Of a stretch of DNA of 64,000 nt, positions 46,140 through 57,303 are shown piece after piece. The translations under genes were made by a program, and so were the position numbers. This stretch comes from Vandiemenella viatica (Eukaryota; Arthropoda; Insecta; Orthoptera; Morabidae): contig JARYHS010013630.1 in assembly GCA_031002005.1 (NCBI GenBank), forward strand, positions 33,691,504-33,755,503, in the 5' to 3' direction. Within the stretch, counting starts at the first letter, position 1, and each line of letters starts with the position of its first letter. The notes under the pieces are model-generated. The model was given only the letters and a program-made list of their open reading frames with translations. It was not told the DNA's origin and searched no databases.

Positions 46140-47609
46140 AAATGGTTTTAAATAAACTTAAATCTATTGGATTGGATGAAAAAGTTACTTGTTGAGTAGA
46201 GGAATTCTTAAAAGCCAGAAAGCAGACTGTTAGAATAGGAAATCCATTATCAAAAGAGGTGGAAGTAAAGATGGGGGTGCCACAGGGTAATGTATTGGGA
46301 CTATTGCTGTTCTTAATTCTAATGAATGACTGTGTTGTTTGATTAGGTCAGAGTCTAGGTATTTTGCTGATGATATAATGGTATACAATAGGATCAAAAC
46401 AGATAAAGACTGTGAACAGCTGCAGGGTTACCTGGATAGAATATCTAAATGGGTTGGTCAGCATGGAATGAAGATAAATGCCAAGAAAAGCCAGCTTATT
46501 AGGTACACAGATAAAAAACAAAAGGTTGATTATGATTAAGGATGGGAGCAGAATTGCATGTGTAAATACCTTGGCATTATGTTTGATAGCAAACTCAACT
46601 GGGCAGGTGGTAGGAAAAGGTTACAAAATCCTTCATTTACTGGAGAGGGTGATGAGAGGATGGACCAAAGAAGTTGGGAGATGGGTTACAAAACTGTGGT
46701 CAGACCATTGGTTGAATACGGTGGTGTAGTTTGGGTCTCCCATTTTGATTATCAAATACAGGAGTTGGAAGGTATGCAACAAAGAGGAGCTAGATTTGTT
46801 TGTTGAAATTATCTCAGGACCCAGTAAATAACTGATATGATAAAGGAGCTGGATTTGGAGTCATTGGAGGAAAGGAGGAGGGTGAAGAGAGTACTGGGAA
46901 TGTACAGAGCATATGTTGGTGATGGAGCTTGGAGGGATATTGGTCAAAGAATTAGGAATAGTGCATGGAAGGGGAAAGGCGACCATGACCACAAGGTGGC
47001 ATTCGATTTCATGCATAAGGGAGTGGGAAAGTTTTCTTTTGTTGGTAAGGGTGTCAGGGATTGGAACAATTTACCAAGTGTAGTGATTAATAACTTTCCA
47101 AAAACACTTAAGGAATTTAGAATTAAAATTTGTAAATCATAATAGTAAATTGGGGAGGAATTTAACATTTCAATTGTAAAGAAATTTTAAAAAAATATGT
47201 ATATATGAAAGGGGTAAATGTATGACTGGGGGAATTGCCACCAGAGTGTTAGCACCATCACAATTAAATTAATAATAATAAAAATAAAAACACACTAAAG
47301 AGGATATCCAGGATTAGACGGTTGATTTAATAAGTTCAAAGTTAGATATTTGCTCCATAACATCAAATAAATTGCAATTTTGGAATTATCTCATACAATC
47401 CTAACAAATTACCATCCTTTATTCACAGCTTCTATATTCGCAGCATATTTATGTGATATATCCTCGACAAACAAGGATCCTTAACTGTAATGCATTTTTA
47501 TGCTGATAACGTAAAGTCAATTGCTAAATTCTAATAACTAATGTACACATACAAGAATAAAGACACTGGGAAACAGTGTGAATAAAGATTCAACAGAGCA
47601 AAGTGAAAA

Positions 47610-47935
47610 GTTTAGCATGCTTAGCAATGAAATATGGTAGTGGAGGAATTGCCAAGAAGACATTAAGTGCAAATATCTTAGCATAATGGCAGCTCACACT
47701 GGACAGGTGGTAGGAGGTGGTTTCAAAATGCTTCATTTATTGGGAAGGTAATCAGGTTATAAAACTATACTTTTGTATCTCATCATGCAGTATGGGACCT
47801 ACAATTTGTGTATCAAGTGCAGGAGTTGGTAGGGATGCAAAGGAGGGCTGATAGGTTTGATTACGTAAATTATCACATAGCACAATCAGTAACTGATATG
47901 ATACAGCAGCTAGGATTCATTATATTAATTTTAAG
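47610..47935 (+). mobile_element. LINE-A C-terminal fragment, degenerate
   Basis: Words of the post-RT region in order (AAGTGCAAATATCTTAGCAT, GGACAGGTGGTAGGAGG, CAGGAGTTGGTAGGGATGC, TCAGTAACTGATATGATA). No frame is open. Sequence at 47276-47609 and 47936-48259 shows nothing identifiable. Confidence 0.75.
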
Positions 47936-48341
47936 ATAAATGATGAAGTAGGCTAGCAAGTGAGTATATAAATCACCACTTGGGCATTAAATAAATAAAT
48001 GCAGACACATATCAAACAATCCTGAATCAGCAATAATTTTCAGGCTGGCTGCAAAAATTTTTCCATCTCTAACACAGTCTTGCACACTGCACACAGATAC
48101 TGGTACCAGGTTTTTTTGTTCATACCAGAAAAAATTAATATTCTGACAAAAAAAAAAGCAACCCTTGAATACAATCATACTATCCATGATGGTAATTTGT
48201 CAAAGATAGAAAAACACATAGGTAAGCAAAGAACATTGCAGTCTATGAGTGTAAACTCTTTAATTTAATTTAATTGCAATGGACCACAGGCTCCGGTGGC
48301 AATTTCCCTACACACCCACCTTCCCCCTATCCTCCACCCAC

Positions 48342-50549
48342 CTACATTTGCCCTCTACAAATTTTATCTTTAAATTCCTTCAAAGTTTTCGGTAAATTAT
48401 TCATCATTTCTCTTGGTAACTCATTCCAATCCCTGACACTCTTACCTAAAAAAGAGAATCTTCCCACACCCTTGTGCCTGAAATCGAGTGCCAGCTTGTG
48501 GTCATGGTCATCTTTTCCCTTCCATGCACTACTTTTCATACCTATTGCAATATCTTTCCATGCCTCATCACCAGTATATGCCCTGTACAATCCCATGACC
48601 CTCCTCATCCTCCTCCTGTCTTGCAATGAATCCCATTCCAGCTCCTTTATCATATCCGTCACTGATTGCATTCTGCGATAATTTCCAGAAACAAATCTAG
48701 CAGCCCTTCTTTGCACCCTCTCCAACTCCTGTATTTGATACGTAAAATGAGGGTCCCATACTACACTACCATATTCGAGCAATGGTCTGACCAAAGTTTT
48801 GTAACCCAATTCCTTGACTTCTCTCGTACATCCCCTCATCACTCTCTCCAACAAGTGCACAACTTTGAAACCTTTTCCTACCACCTGTCCTATGTGTCCT
48901 GCCCAGTTAAGTTTGTTATCAAAAGTAATTCCAAGATATTTGCATTTCAAGTTTTCAGCAAGCAATTCTTTCCCCACCTTATATTCATAATTAACCTTTT
49001 GTTTTTTATTTGTGTATCTAATAAGCTGACTCTTCTTTGCATTTATCTTCATTCCATGTTTACCAACCCAATTAGATATCCTGTCCAGATCACCCTGCAA
49101 CTGTTTACAATCCTCTATCGTTTTGATTCTTTTATACAGCATTATGTCATCTGCAAACAATCTAATTTCAGATAGTAAACAATCAACACAATTATTCATT
49201 AGAATAATGAATAGCAATGGTCCCAATACGCTACCCTGTGGCACACCCATTTTTACTTCCACTTCTTTTGATACTACATTTCCTACCCTAACTTTCTGTT
49301 TTCTACCTTTTAAAAATTCTTCTACCCAGCAAATGACTTTCTTATCCACTCCAATGGTTTTTACCTTATTTACTACCATTTTATGGCTTACTCTGTCAAA
49401 CGCCTTAGACAGATCTAGTGCTACACTATCAATTTGGCCTCCCTTGTCCATTTCATTTGAAATATCTTGCATATATCCCACCAACTGAGATTCGCATGAA
49501 TATCCTTGCCTGAAACCATGTTGCCTGCTTGAAAACCAATTACGTTCCTCACATATATTTCTGATGTGGTTGCATATCAATCTTTCCATTAATTTACCTA
49601 CCACTGATGTCAAACTGATTGGCCTGTAATTCTCAACTCTATTTCTCACCCCTCCCTTATGTACCGGTAATACTATTGCACTTTTCCAGTCCTGTGGTAA
49701 GCAGCAAGTGTCTAGACTCAATTTAAATAATATTTCAAGATAAGGTACAATTTCACATCCGGCTATCTTTAAGATATCTGTAGTAATATTATCTTCACCA
49801 GCCCCTTTATGTTTTTTCAGCTTTCTTATTTCCTTCATGATTTCCTCAGGATGGATATCAAATTTTTTACTATCGTCATTTCTAATTGTGTTGTTAAGCT
49901 CGTTCTCCGAATTAGACCCTCCTGTTTCTGATTTATTGTCCCTAATGCTTTCACTGAACCAGTTACTTAAAATCTCTGCCTTTTTCAAATCGTCAGTAAC
50001 TTCTTCTCCATCCTTATCTATAAGTGTCTCTACATCCTCCCTTCCCCTCAGTTTCCTGATATAGCCATAGAAATTTCTAGATGCATCAGTCAATGGTCCC
50101 CCTGCACTGACAATACTCTTCATAAACCCATCGTTAGCCATTTTCTTTGCTGTTATTAAGTCCTTGTTCAGTTGTTTTAAATATTCCCTACTACCCTGCT
50201 GTCTCTTAACTCTGTTATGTTCTTTTCTTACCAACCTCTTTAACCTCCTCACTTCCCTATTATAGTACATAGGTTCTCTACTTCTCTTTATTTTTTGCTT
50301 TGGAATAAATTTTTCTTCCCCCTTTCTTATTATCTCCTTGAACTCTTCCCACCTTGACTCTACTGTACCTGAGCCTTCCTTCCGTTTGTTGAATTGTTCT
50401 CTGAAATATCTCCTCAAATTTGAAAGCTGTGCCTTTTTATAATTGTACCTATTTCCCCCTTCAATTTTGGCTGCTGGTTTACTGAATCCTCTAATATCCA
50501 TCAGAACTGCTTCATGATCACTTATTCCTTCAGTTACTTGATACCTCAA
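48342..50549 (-). CDS. LINE-A ORF2, reverse transcriptase and C-terminal domain
   Basis: 735 open codons forming the downstream part of ORF2; the first codon is TTG and is not a real start. Near its N-terminus is the SDH of the endonuclease (SDHEAV). RT landmarks in this frame: NYRPISL (307-313), DLSKAFD with the first catalytic Asp (379-385), GVPQGSVLGPLL (435-446), FADD (465-468), KKSQLI, then a long C-terminal region (QELERVQRRAARFV, DRRRMRRVMGLY, DWNELPREM) without RNase H. The protein would copy LINE RNA by target-primed reverse transcription. This segment has no internal stop, unusual among the copies here. It is separated from its endonuclease by a frameshift. Confidence 0.9.
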   Translation of the reverse strand: MRYQVTEGISDHEAVLMDIRGFSKPAAKIEGGNRYNYKKAQLSNLRRYFREQFNKRKEGSGTVESRWEEFKEIIRKGEEKFIPKQKIKRSREPMYYNREVRRLKRLVRKEHNRVKRQQGSREYLKQLNKDLITAKKMANDGFMKSIVSAGGPLTDASRNFYGYIRKLRGREDVETLIDKDGEEVTDDLKKAEILSNWFSESIRDNKSETGGSNSENELNNTIRNDDSKKFDIHPEEIMKEIRKLKKHKGAGEDNITTDILKIAGCEIVPYLEILFKLSLDTCCLPQDWKSAIVLPVHKGGVRNRVENYRPISLTSVVGKLMERLICNHIRNICEERNWFSSRQHGFRQGYSCESQLVGYMQDISNEMDKGGQIDSVALDLSKAFDRVSHKMVVNKVKTIGVDKKVICWVEEFLKGRKQKVRVGNVVSKEVEVKMGVPQGSVLGPLLFIILMNNCVDCLLSEIRLFADDIMLYKRIKTIEDCKQLQGDLDRISNWVGKHGMKINAKKSQLIRYTNKKQKVNYEYKVGKELLAENLKCKYLGITFDNKLNWAGHIGQVVGKGFKVVHLLERVMRGCTREVKELGYKTLVRPLLEYGSVVWDPHFTYQIQELERVQRRAARFVSGNYRRMQSVTDMIKELEWDSLQDRRRMRRVMGLYRAYTGDEAWKDIAIGMKSSAWKGKDDHDHKLALDFRHKGVGRFSFLGKSVRDWNELPREMMNNLPKTLKEFKDKICRGQM

Positions 50550-51246
50550 AAGGTTTTCATCGGGCTAAATTAGAAATATATCCAAAATATTTTGTCCCCT
50601 AGTGTTTTGCTCTACCACTTGTGTAAATCCTCCTTCCCTTATTAAGATATTTGCAAATCTTTGTTCCCTTGTGTTATTTATCTTATTCCCTTCCCAGTTT
50701 ACACCTGGTAAATTTTAAATCTCTGCCGATGATGATCATTCTATTCTCACCTCTGAAATCTGAGTATGAATTTAATTTCTCCCCAAGAGCCTCATCCTCT
50801 TCTGTCATTCTTCCACTGCGGTAAACAGCCAACACTCTGATTTTTTCTTTTTTATTACCCCAGAAATCTACCCCAAGTAACTCATGGTCTTGATCTATGA
50901 ACGCCAGTGAACTGTGGTAGTTTTTGCTAACTAATATGAAGACTCCTCCACCAATTGCTCCTCTATCTCTGCGGTACACTCTGTAATCATGAGGAAAAAC
51001 CTCACTGTCTAGTACTTCTTCTTTTAACCAACTCTCTACCCCAATTATTACTTGTGGTTCATGCATCTCTATTAAGTTTGCAAATTCGATTACTTTGTTA
51101 ATTATACTTCTACAGTTTACCATTAACACCCTTACTCCTTTCTTTACATTTTCAGAATTTATCTCCTCTTTCCCACTTTTACCGCAGTTAGTTATTGTTT
51201 CAGCCATTTCATCTATTTCTTTAATATCTGTGACTTTCCCCATCAC
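50550..51246 (-). pseudogene. LINE-A ORF2 endonuclease domain, frameshifted
   Basis: AP-type endonuclease. NCRSI at the start, a Glu in VESWLKEE, RRDRGAIGGGVFILV, and a decayed metal-site segment where MIIIGRDLK stands for the expected GGDFN. About position 50715, one extra base changes frame. After it the expected NLPGVNWEG and GFTQVVEQNTRGQNILD segments continue in the other frame, with a TAG at about 50564, and rejoin the RT frame at SDH. The start is uncertain: the ORF2 frame is open upstream past the end of ORF1, so the two may overlap. Confidence 0.85.
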
Positions 51247-51302
51247 GAATCTGCAATCAGTATCACTTTGATAATCTATTTCTGTCCCTTCACCAGCAGC
51301 CC

Positions 51303-52073
51303 CTAACCTAAAAAAGGCACAGTCCTGACCCCATCATCACTGGAAACGGGCTCCCTCACTGCTTTAGCTAACAACTCAGAAAGTACTCCCTTCCCCCTTC
51401 TATTTAGGTGTAGGCCATGCCTAGTGAAACCCCACCTACCAATGGTGTTCACAGGCACAACCCCCAACACAGAACTAATGCCTTTCCCAAGTAGCACTTC
51501 CGTTTCCACATTAACCCGCCTCACAGCATAGTTCAATTGTGGCCGGTCATGGCGACTTAGGACCTGCATGAGCTCCACCCTGGTATGCTTTACCTCCTTC
51601 ACCACCTTCCTCAGGTCACTCTCTATACTATAACTTGCGTTTCTATCAATACTATTTCCCGCACCTCCCACTATCACTACTCTATCATCCTTAGTGAAAC
51701 TCCTACAAAGGGAGCCTATATCCTCTATTACCTGGCCTAATGTTGCACTAGGTTTGAAAAAGCTTGTGACCTGATATCCTGTACCTAACTGATCCTGCAA
51801 AAGAGGGCCTACACCTCTCCCATGGCTACTACCTAGCAGCAGAACCCTTTTTTTCCTATTCTTGCCCTGCACGCCCTTATTCCTAAAGGTCTGCTGCATC
51901 GTACCTACTCCTACTCCTACATCTACATGAGGCTCTTCTCCTCCTGACTCTGGCAACAGGTCAAACCTATTTTTTCCCACAATTACTGAAGTGTCTGGCT
52001 TGTTCATCCTGTTAACCATGATTCTCCTATGACCTGTTACCAGCTCCCACCCATCCTTATCAACTTCCTCCAA
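51303..52073 (-). CDS. LINE-A ORF1, SGNH-type esterase-like protein
   Basis: 256 open codons from a TTG that is not a real start; the 5' end is probably lost. Residues 76-86 (VLLLGSSHGRG) form SGNH block I with the nucleophile Ser. VVIVGGAGNS (132-141) corresponds to block III, normally GGxND; here N is kept and D is S. TRHGLHLN (217-224) supplies the block V His. Esterase domains of this kind are known in ORF1 proteins of CR1-group LINEs, where they are thought to bind lipid or membrane; the activity in retrotransposition is not settled. No zinc-finger or RRM is seen in the remaining N-terminus, which is polar and glycine-rich. Confidence 0.85.
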   Translation of the reverse strand: MEEVDKDGWELVTGHRRIMVNRMNKPDTSVIVGKNRFDLLPESGGEEPHVDVGVGVGTMQQTFRNKGVQGKNRKKRVLLLGSSHGRGVGPLLQDQLGTGYQVTSFFKPSATLGQVIEDIGSLCRSFTKDDRVVIVGGAGNSIDRNASYSIESDLRKVVKEVKHTRVELMQVLSRHDRPQLNYAVRRVNVETEVLLGKGISSVLGVVPVNTIGRWGFTRHGLHLNRRGKGVLSELLAKAVREPVSSDDGVRTVPFLG

Positions 52074-52204
52074 CCCACCAGAGAAATATAATATGCATTC
52101 TGTGCTAGTTCAAAATGAACTAAAACCTCAGAGCATTGTGGTGTATGTGGAATAGCAAATATTAAACATCATATCTGGTAATTTGTGGTTTGTATTGTAA
52201 CAGA

Positions 52205-52326
52205 GGAAGAAAAAATTAAAATTTGTAGAGGGCAAATGTAGGTGAGTAGGGGGAAGTTGGGTGTGTAGGGAAATTGCCACCGGAGCGTGTGCTCCATTGC
52301 AATTAAATTAAATTAAATTAAATTAA
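52205..52326 (+). mobile_element. LINE-A 3' terminal fragment
   Basis: AAAATTTGTAGAGGGCAAATG, 3' UTR GGGAAATTGCCACCGGAGCG, then AATTAAATTAAATTAAATTA tail repeats to 52326. The clean tail and UTR suggest a young, extremely truncated insertion, facing the 5' side of the reference copy. Confidence 0.9.
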
Positions 52327-52945
52327 AGGGAAGTTTCTATAAGACATATAATTAATCAGTTGCTAGTGTTGCATAAACTGACTGATGTGTTACCCCTTCG
52401 TATGTGAAGTTTAGCTGTTTGAAGAACCAAACGTGTTATGCTCCTATACGTAACCTCTAAGTTGTGAAATTTAAGTGATGACGTTTGTAAGCATTGGTAA
52501 CTGAAAGCCTTACTTGATGTGAAATCTAAGGTTTCAAATTTTAAAGAAAGTGTTGAACTTCTTAGTGAACATCTGTCAAAAACAACTAGTGATTCTGAAG
52601 ATATAATAGCTGAGTTCAATGACAGGTCAAACAGGATCTTCAAGCTTTCGGCTGTTATACTCCAGCCTTATTCAGAGATACTGTTTATATTTATGTTCAC
52701 ATAGCAACTGTTGCCAAGCAACGCAGAGGAAAAACCCGCTACCTTCGTTGATGTTGTTGGAATTCCTTAAGATTTCTGCTGCCTCTTTCACACGTCGAGG
52801 CATTAACACTGGGCATGAAATAAAATTTCAAGAGACAAGGCTACTGTGGAGAGAAGGCCTTTTCCTCTGTGATGATTGGTGATGGTTGCTAAGGATCTTC
52901 AAGGTTCCAGAAGCTAGAAGCAATGACAACAACACAGGAAAAGCA
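52327..52945. other. No recognised gene
   Basis: A 61-codon frame at 52519-52704 starts like a coiled coil (FKESVELLSEHLSKTTSDSED) but matches no family I recognise. It could be a remnant of a transposon ORF1. No splice context. Confidence 0.3.
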
Positions 52946-53288
52946 GGGTAATATCAAGATGGGGATACCGCTGCAGCCTCGCGTAGTAAACACACAGATC
53001 ACGTTGTATATATGACATCATTGTGACGTATGGTCCATGCTGCATTACAACTTAAACTCAAATGATGATTGATGAAATCATATTTTGTAAATATACGTTT
53101 TGGTCATAATGCAGCCTGGACCAAAGTGAAACGACGCTATTGCAGATATCCTATTTTCAGATCATATCTATAGCTGTAATAGTGTTGGTACGTGCAGACT
53201 GCATACTTCACAATGATGTTATATACACCACCTGATCTGTGTGTTTACTACGCGAGGCCGCAGCGGTATCCCCATCTTGATATTACCC
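52946..53288. mobile_element. Foldback MITE with arms of about 90 bp
   Basis: Left arm 52946-53035 and right arm 53198-53288 are inverted copies, roughly 90% identical, beginning GGGTAATATCAAGATGGGGA and containing GTAGTAAACACACAGATCA. The loop (about 160 bp) is AT-rich. No target duplication is clear. The frame crossing the right arm (53192-53425) has no domain. Confidence 0.85.
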
Positions 53289-53551
53289 AAAAAGCATTCG
53301 ATGAGTCCAAGATCGAGTGCAACATGACAGCTTCTGGTGTTAATATCAGTGATCTTGTCACATTCTTTCAGTTGGGGAAGAAATATAGCTCTGGCCAAAG
53401 ACCACTCAAATTAGTAGTCTACTAAGTTCCAAGGATGTTGCTGTAACATTTCTGAAGGGTTTTAAGCGAAATTAAATTACATGCAAGGACCCATCACTTT
53501 CTGAAATCTCACTTGGCAGTGACAGAACTCCTAAGAAGCGATTGTTCTTAG
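53289..53551. other. Short spacer, no recognised feature
   Basis: Nothing identifiable between the foldback element and the Harbinger-type element. Confidence 0.4.
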
Positions 53552-53554
53552 TTA

Positions 53555-54827
53555 AGGCCCATTTAGACGACCCGTTCCCGATCACCCTGTCCCGTTCCCA
53601 TTCCCGATTTCACTTTCCTCCCATCGACAGAGTGTTGCATTTAGACGACCCATCGGCCAGCCCGATCTGGTACTAACGTATTAGCGGCTTGCCACCACGC
53701 GTATATCCGTCTTGTTCTGCACGTTCTATTCAATAATAATACTAGTAATAAAATAAATTAGTTACAAATTTTATTAAATTTCTAATATTTAAATTAAATA
53801 TGTATCTCTCCATATTTATCAAAATCAAACATTCTTGGTGTAACCCTGACGTTTTGACATTGTGCAAAAAGCCTAGGAAAAAAAAAAAAAGACGTGTTAT
53901 AAGCAATTATATTTATAAAGACATATTTTCAGTCACTTTAGATGCTTAGAAGTGTTGGATGGTGAAGATGTCCAGAATTTCTAGCAGATGACACCTAAAA
54001 TGCCTCATTTCTCGTGTCTTTGTTATGACAGAGGGCACGTGAGGCTAGTATCTTATTTTATTTTTGGATGTTATACTTTTTCCTACGAATAAAGTATGCG
54101 AAAATACTTTATTTCGAATAAACGGAATGAACGGAACCATAAAGTATGTCGAAAACTTATTTTTGGTAAACTATACAATTCAATTAATTTCCAAACGACA
54201 TGTTAGTGCTTATGATGAAACAAAATAAATGCAATATGGTGGGAAAGGAGAAACAGAGTGTCCATAAATTTAAAAATTAGTTTCTTATTTTGTTATACTA
54301 GATGTAGAATGTGGCTCCAGCTGTAACATTGAAATGAAACCAACAATTAATAGCAGTAAGCCCAAAAATATATGTATTTAAGGCAATAAATAACTAAATT
54401 TTAATTTTTTTCCTTTATATACTTTTTATGTTCCTCTTCAAAAGACAAATATACTTTATTTTTTTCTAAATAAGTTGTCAACTCTATGTGAGGTGTCCCA
54501 TAAAAACTTACACCTCCAGAAACTCTATCAATATTTATTTTTCTTGATTATTGGATGAATTCATGTCAAACTAATAGAAAACGGGTAACCAGACAGTGCG
54601 GGCACAAGCGGGCGAGGCTTTACATGGCCAGTTTTCAGCGCAGTGTGGTGCAGGCCCGACTTACCCCCACCTTTTGGCCCTATATCATATGGAATTTCCA
54701 CCTGACCTTCCTGCCTGGTCTGGCGGCAAAAATGTGACCAGGAGCTCACTTTAGACAACTCATTTTCAGGGCCGAAGGGGCGTGGCCACGATTTAGGGAG
54801 ACCAGGTTGGGTCATCTAAATGAGCCT
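53555..54827. mobile_element. PIF/Harbinger-type nonautonomous element
   Basis: 1273 bp with termini AGGCCCATTTAGACGACCC and, on the complement, AGGCTCATTTAGATGACCC (16 of 19 match), flanked by TTA at 53552-53554 and 54828-54830, the target duplication typical of PIF/Harbinger. The ATTTAGACGACCC word recurs inside at about 53640. The centre (53700-54550) is AT-rich without transposase; the ends are GC-rich. It abuts LINE-D. Confidence 0.85.
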
Positions 54828-56886
54828 TTAATCTGAACTCGCGAAGTGCACCAAAGAAGGTTAAACAGGCCTAACTATAAAATATATCAATGGAGTGCCC
54901 AAAATAGTGTAAAGTGCAAAAAACTAGTTTAATCCAATGGAAAAACCAACATAATTATGTATTATCAAAATGTCAATGGAAGTCGGACAAAACTAAAAGA
55001 ATTAAGATTAGCCATAGCTACATGTACTTATGATGTCATTATACTTGCTGAAACCAATCTTTCTTCATATATTTCTAATTCTGAACTTGGATTCTCAAAT
55101 CACTCTGTGTACAGGAATGACAGGTCTTCTCAAACTAGTTTTAAAGTGGTGTACTTGTGGCAGTGAATAACATAACACCTTCTAGTTGTATTGAAGCAAT
55201 GTCCCCATTATCAATTGATCTGTTGCATGATACTTAAATTTTGCTGAGCTGTGTGTATATCCCGCCCAGTAAGCCTCTCGACGTATATGCCAAGTACTGT
55301 CAGGTGGTGGAAGAATTGATTGCTGACCAATAGGTAGAACCATCACATGTGATTCTGGTTGGTGATTTTAACATCCCACCTGTTGACTGGATAAAAAAAG
55401 AACCACATTTATCCTCTCTCTCTCCTCGAATGCTTTGTGAGCTGGCTTGTTTATTGGATGTTGAACAGTGTAACCATGTCCTGAACTCTAGGGGTGTGTT
55501 GCTGGACTGAGTATTTGCCTCATCTAATTTCACTATCAAGGAAGAAACCTGCCCTTTGTTGACTATTGATATTCAGCAATAAATATTATTCACCCTGTAG
55601 AATCTACCTTGCCTGATCACCAGTGCATTTTTGTTCCTGATTTTGCAAGTTCTAATCTAGGAGAAGTCTTTGATCACCTTCTTTCTTTGGACCTATCCGC
55701 TTATGAATCTGTTGACTTATCCACCGATACTGACACACTGTTCAAAAAATTCACTGACATATTGAAGTTAATTGTGCTCAAGTATACACCACTGAAAAAA
55801 ACCAGAATGACAAAATTTCCATGTTGGTATTCTACAGAGCTTATACAATCGGTCATAGAAAAGAAAAGACTCCACAAAGCTTATAAGCAGACTTTTGATT
55901 ATGAGTAATACATCCTGTTCTTCAAAATTAAGAGACCAATCTCGTTTAAAAGTTTCAATGACTATATTGAACATGTGCAATGTACTATACCTGACAATCC
56001 TAAATTATTCTGGAATTTCATCTGTAACATTAACAAGGCTGAAGGAGCACCAAACACGTTAATATTTAATAATCACTTCACTTCCCATCCACATCAAATG
56101 GGTGATTTGTTTGCACAATACTTCTCTTCAGTATTTACACTTCCATCTCCACCTACTTCCAATATCTATTTCAGCACAAATAATAGTCTGAGTATACTTT
56201 CGGTCTCTGATGAAGATGTTTACAAAGCATTGGGCGAGCTAGACTGTTCAAAGAGTTGTAGTCCTGATCAAATACCACCTAACATTTGGAAATACTGTAG
56301 AGTCTTGCTTTGCCATCCTTTGAAATACTTGTTTAACAGGTTTATAAAGACAGGAATTTTTCCAGATGTATTTAAGCTTGGTCATGTTGTGCCTGTCCAT
56401 AAAAGTGGATTGAAGGAAGATGTTAAAAACTACAGACCTGTTGTTATACAATTGGTGTTAGCAAAAGTCTTAAAGAAGTTGGTGCTAAACAAAATCTATT
56501 CCATGTTTCGTAACATAATTACTCCAAAGCAACATTGTTTCACTCCTGGTAAATCAACAGCAACTAACCTTGTGATTCTTCAAAATGAAATAATTAGAGC
56601 ATTTAGTGAGTGAAAACAACTTGATGTCATATACCTTGACTTTTCAAAGTCATTTGATAAAGTTAGCCATCCCCACCTTTTTACTAAGTTGAAAGAATAT
56701 GGCATTGTTGGTAAATTATTGGAATGGTTTTGTAGCTACCTCAGCAACAGAAGGTTAATTGTAAAGGCTTTTGGCTCATTGTCATCTGCTTTTGCAGCAA
56801 CTTCTGGAGTACCTCAGGGTTCACACCTAAGACCATTGCTGTTCAATATTTTCATAAATGATTTAGTTAGAATTTTTGCCAGTTGC

Positions 56887-56917
<31 letters not shown>

Positions 56918-57303
56918 GCAGATGACTTTAAGATTTTTCAAGAAAATCATGATCATGACTCGAGATGACTGCTTAGAACTTCAGAATTGCTTAAAAGCTA
57001 TTGTGAAATGGAGTCAACAAAATATGAAACTTAACATTAATAAATTCTCCTGCATTACTTTTCACCACACTAAGTCTGCATTACATTTTGAATATGAAAT
57101 GGAAAATCAGCTACTGAGTCACTGCACAACTGTAAGAGAGCTAGGACTTCTTCTGACATTCAATCTCAATCCGGAAGAAAATGTCCACAACATATGCACC
57201 AAGGCCTCCAAGTGCCTGGGTTTACTGGCATGCACCTCCAGATTTAATAATAATACTCAAACACTCAGGCTTTTGTATTGTGCTCATGTCAGACCTATAC
57301 TTA

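Larger units (their letters stand above)
45165..47275 (+). mobile_element. LINE-A copy interrupted by another LINE-A and a hAT element
   Basis: Plus-strand RT sequence at 45165-45258 stops inside the DLSKAFDRV motif and resumes at about 46138 (CCATAAAATGG), continuing through GVPQGN, FADDIM, KKSQLIRYT-type and C-terminal segments to the 3' UTR near 47230-47270. Open frames survive at 46339-46539 and 46837-47142. The gap between is filled by a minus-strand LINE-A fragment, itself split by a 738-bp hAT element. Confidence 0.85.
48260..52080 (-). mobile_element. LINE-A reference copy, nearly full-length CR1-like LINE
   Basis: The most complete copy. On the minus strand: ORF1 with an SGNH esterase fold (52073-51303), a 56-bp gap, the endonuclease part of ORF2 (51246-50683), the reverse transcriptase and C-terminal domain (50549-48342), a short 3' UTR, and a tail of TTAAA-type units at 48260-48275. 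Lack of RNase H, an esterase ORF1 and a short tandem 3' end point to the CR1 group; that placement is inference. The 5' end is probably truncated because ORF1 lacks an in-frame ATG. ORF2 is broken by one frameshift and one stop, so the copy cannot move on its own. Confidence 0.92.

Noticed and set aside
48274..50064. Long plus-strand open frames (135, 169, 121 and 75 codons) opposite LINE-A ORF2
   Set aside because: They are antisense to the reverse transcriptase frame, which has all RT motifs. The plus-strand peptides have no domains and recur opposite the same RT segment at 59163-59507.
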